Source: Campylorhamphus procurvoides
Lineage: Eukaryota > Chordata > Aves > Passeriformes > Dendrocolaptidae
Reading direction: 5' to 3'
Assembly (NCBI GenBank): GCA_013396655.1
Contig: WBMV01008407.1
Coordinates: 1,044,583 to 1,108,582 of the forward strand
Length of the DNA stretch: 64,000 bases
The notes under the pieces are model-generated. The model was given only the letters and a program-made list of their open reading frames with translations. It was not told the origin of the DNA and did no database searches. This document shows, piece after piece, positions 63,557 through 64,000 of the stretch; the first letter of the stretch is position 1; every line of letters starts with the position of its first letter. The translations under genes were made by a program, and so were the position numbers.

Positions 63557-63668
63557 CAGAATATTCTGAGTTTGAAGGAACACACAAGGATCACCGAATC
63601 CAACTCTCAAGTGAATGGCCTGTACACGTGTTATCAGCACCACACTCTGACCAGCTGAGCTAATGTCA
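63557..63668 (-). mobile_element. tRNA-Ile/CR1 composite SINE (TguSINE1-like)
   Basis: On the minus strand the element starts TTAGCTCAGCTGGTCAGAG, which matches the A-box and D-arm of tRNA-Ile, followed by GTGGTGCTGATAAC for the anticodon region. The T-arm with the B-box is missing. The sequence passes into GGCCATTCACTTGAGAGTTG and then a CR1-type tail, ending in CAGAATATTCTGTG. Zebra finch TguSINE1 is known as a tRNA-Ile head fused to a CR1 3' tail and mobilised by CR1. With the B-box deleted this copy should be transcriptionally dead. It is the best single clue that the host is a songbird. Confidence 0.8.
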
Positions 63669-64000
63669 GGGACTTCTTGTGGGGACAGAGGGGGAAAAAA
63701 GCCCTCAGAGATGCTACAAAACAAAGCAGGGAGGAAGACTTTTTGTTAGGCTGGATGATTGAGATCAGTAAGGCGCAAAGACACAGGCACACAAACTGCC
63801 AGGGCAAAATTATGCTGGCCCAAGGGCAAAGATGGAGCAAGGAGAAGGGGAGCCTGGGCATCTGTGTGAGGTGAAGTAGTTTTGTCTGTGTTAACTTATC
63901 CTGTCTTGAGGGCAAGAGCACTGTGCTCCCCCGGGGGACAGCTTTCTGGAGGAACATCACATGCTGCAAGCAATGTAGGTGAGGCTGCCGTCAAGGGACG
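63669..64000. other. right edge, no supported gene
   Basis: Frames on both strands (63634-63969 minus, 63677-63874 plus) lack recognisable motifs. The composition becomes slightly more GC-rich toward the edge. Confidence 0.5.

Overview
The window looks like nuclear DNA of a bird, most likely a songbird. Three kinds of repeat support this. CR1 retroposons occur in both orientations. Near the right edge is a tRNA-Ile/CR1 composite SINE of the kind described in zebra finch (TguSINE1). There is at least one solo LTR of a common avian endogenous retrovirus family. Base composition is mostly AT-rich, with two sharp GC/CpG peaks. No prokaryotic operon, CRISPR array, plasmid or phage structure was seen.

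Layout: a CpG island with an assembly gap lies at about 780-1400. The next 15 kb carry a CR1 3' end (4.3-4.65 kb, minus), a 1.6 kb CR1 copy with endonuclease and reverse-transcriptase remnants (6.6-8.2 kb, plus), another CR1 fragment (10.7-11.2 kb) and a shortened LTR (11.7-12.0 kb). From 16.6 to about 19.4 kb is the best candidate gene: two plus-strand exons with matching splice phases, and a weaker possible terminal exon. Together they would encode a small cysteine-rich secreted protein that looks like a short-chain four-helix cytokine, with IL-7 the nearest resemblance I can argue. Two copies of a ~260 bp sequence, 76 bp of which is perfectly conserved, lie just downstream (20.4 and 24.15 kb). 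A second CpG island at 26.25-26.88 kb looks like a promoter, with a plausible first exon and splice donor.

From 27 kb to the end I see no convincing protein-coding gene. It is intergenic or intronic sequence with a probable minus-strand LTR (~33 kb), two adjacent CR1 tails (35.35-35.6 kb), a G-quadruplex motif (42.86 kb), an old CR1 (61.03-61.66 kb) and the SINE (63.56-63.67 kb).

Most open frames in the window are chance open stretches. I found no clearly new multi-gene system. The strongest leads are the cytokine-like gene and the duplicated block with a conserved core. The CpG island at 1 kb could be its promoter, but no sequence evidence links the two.
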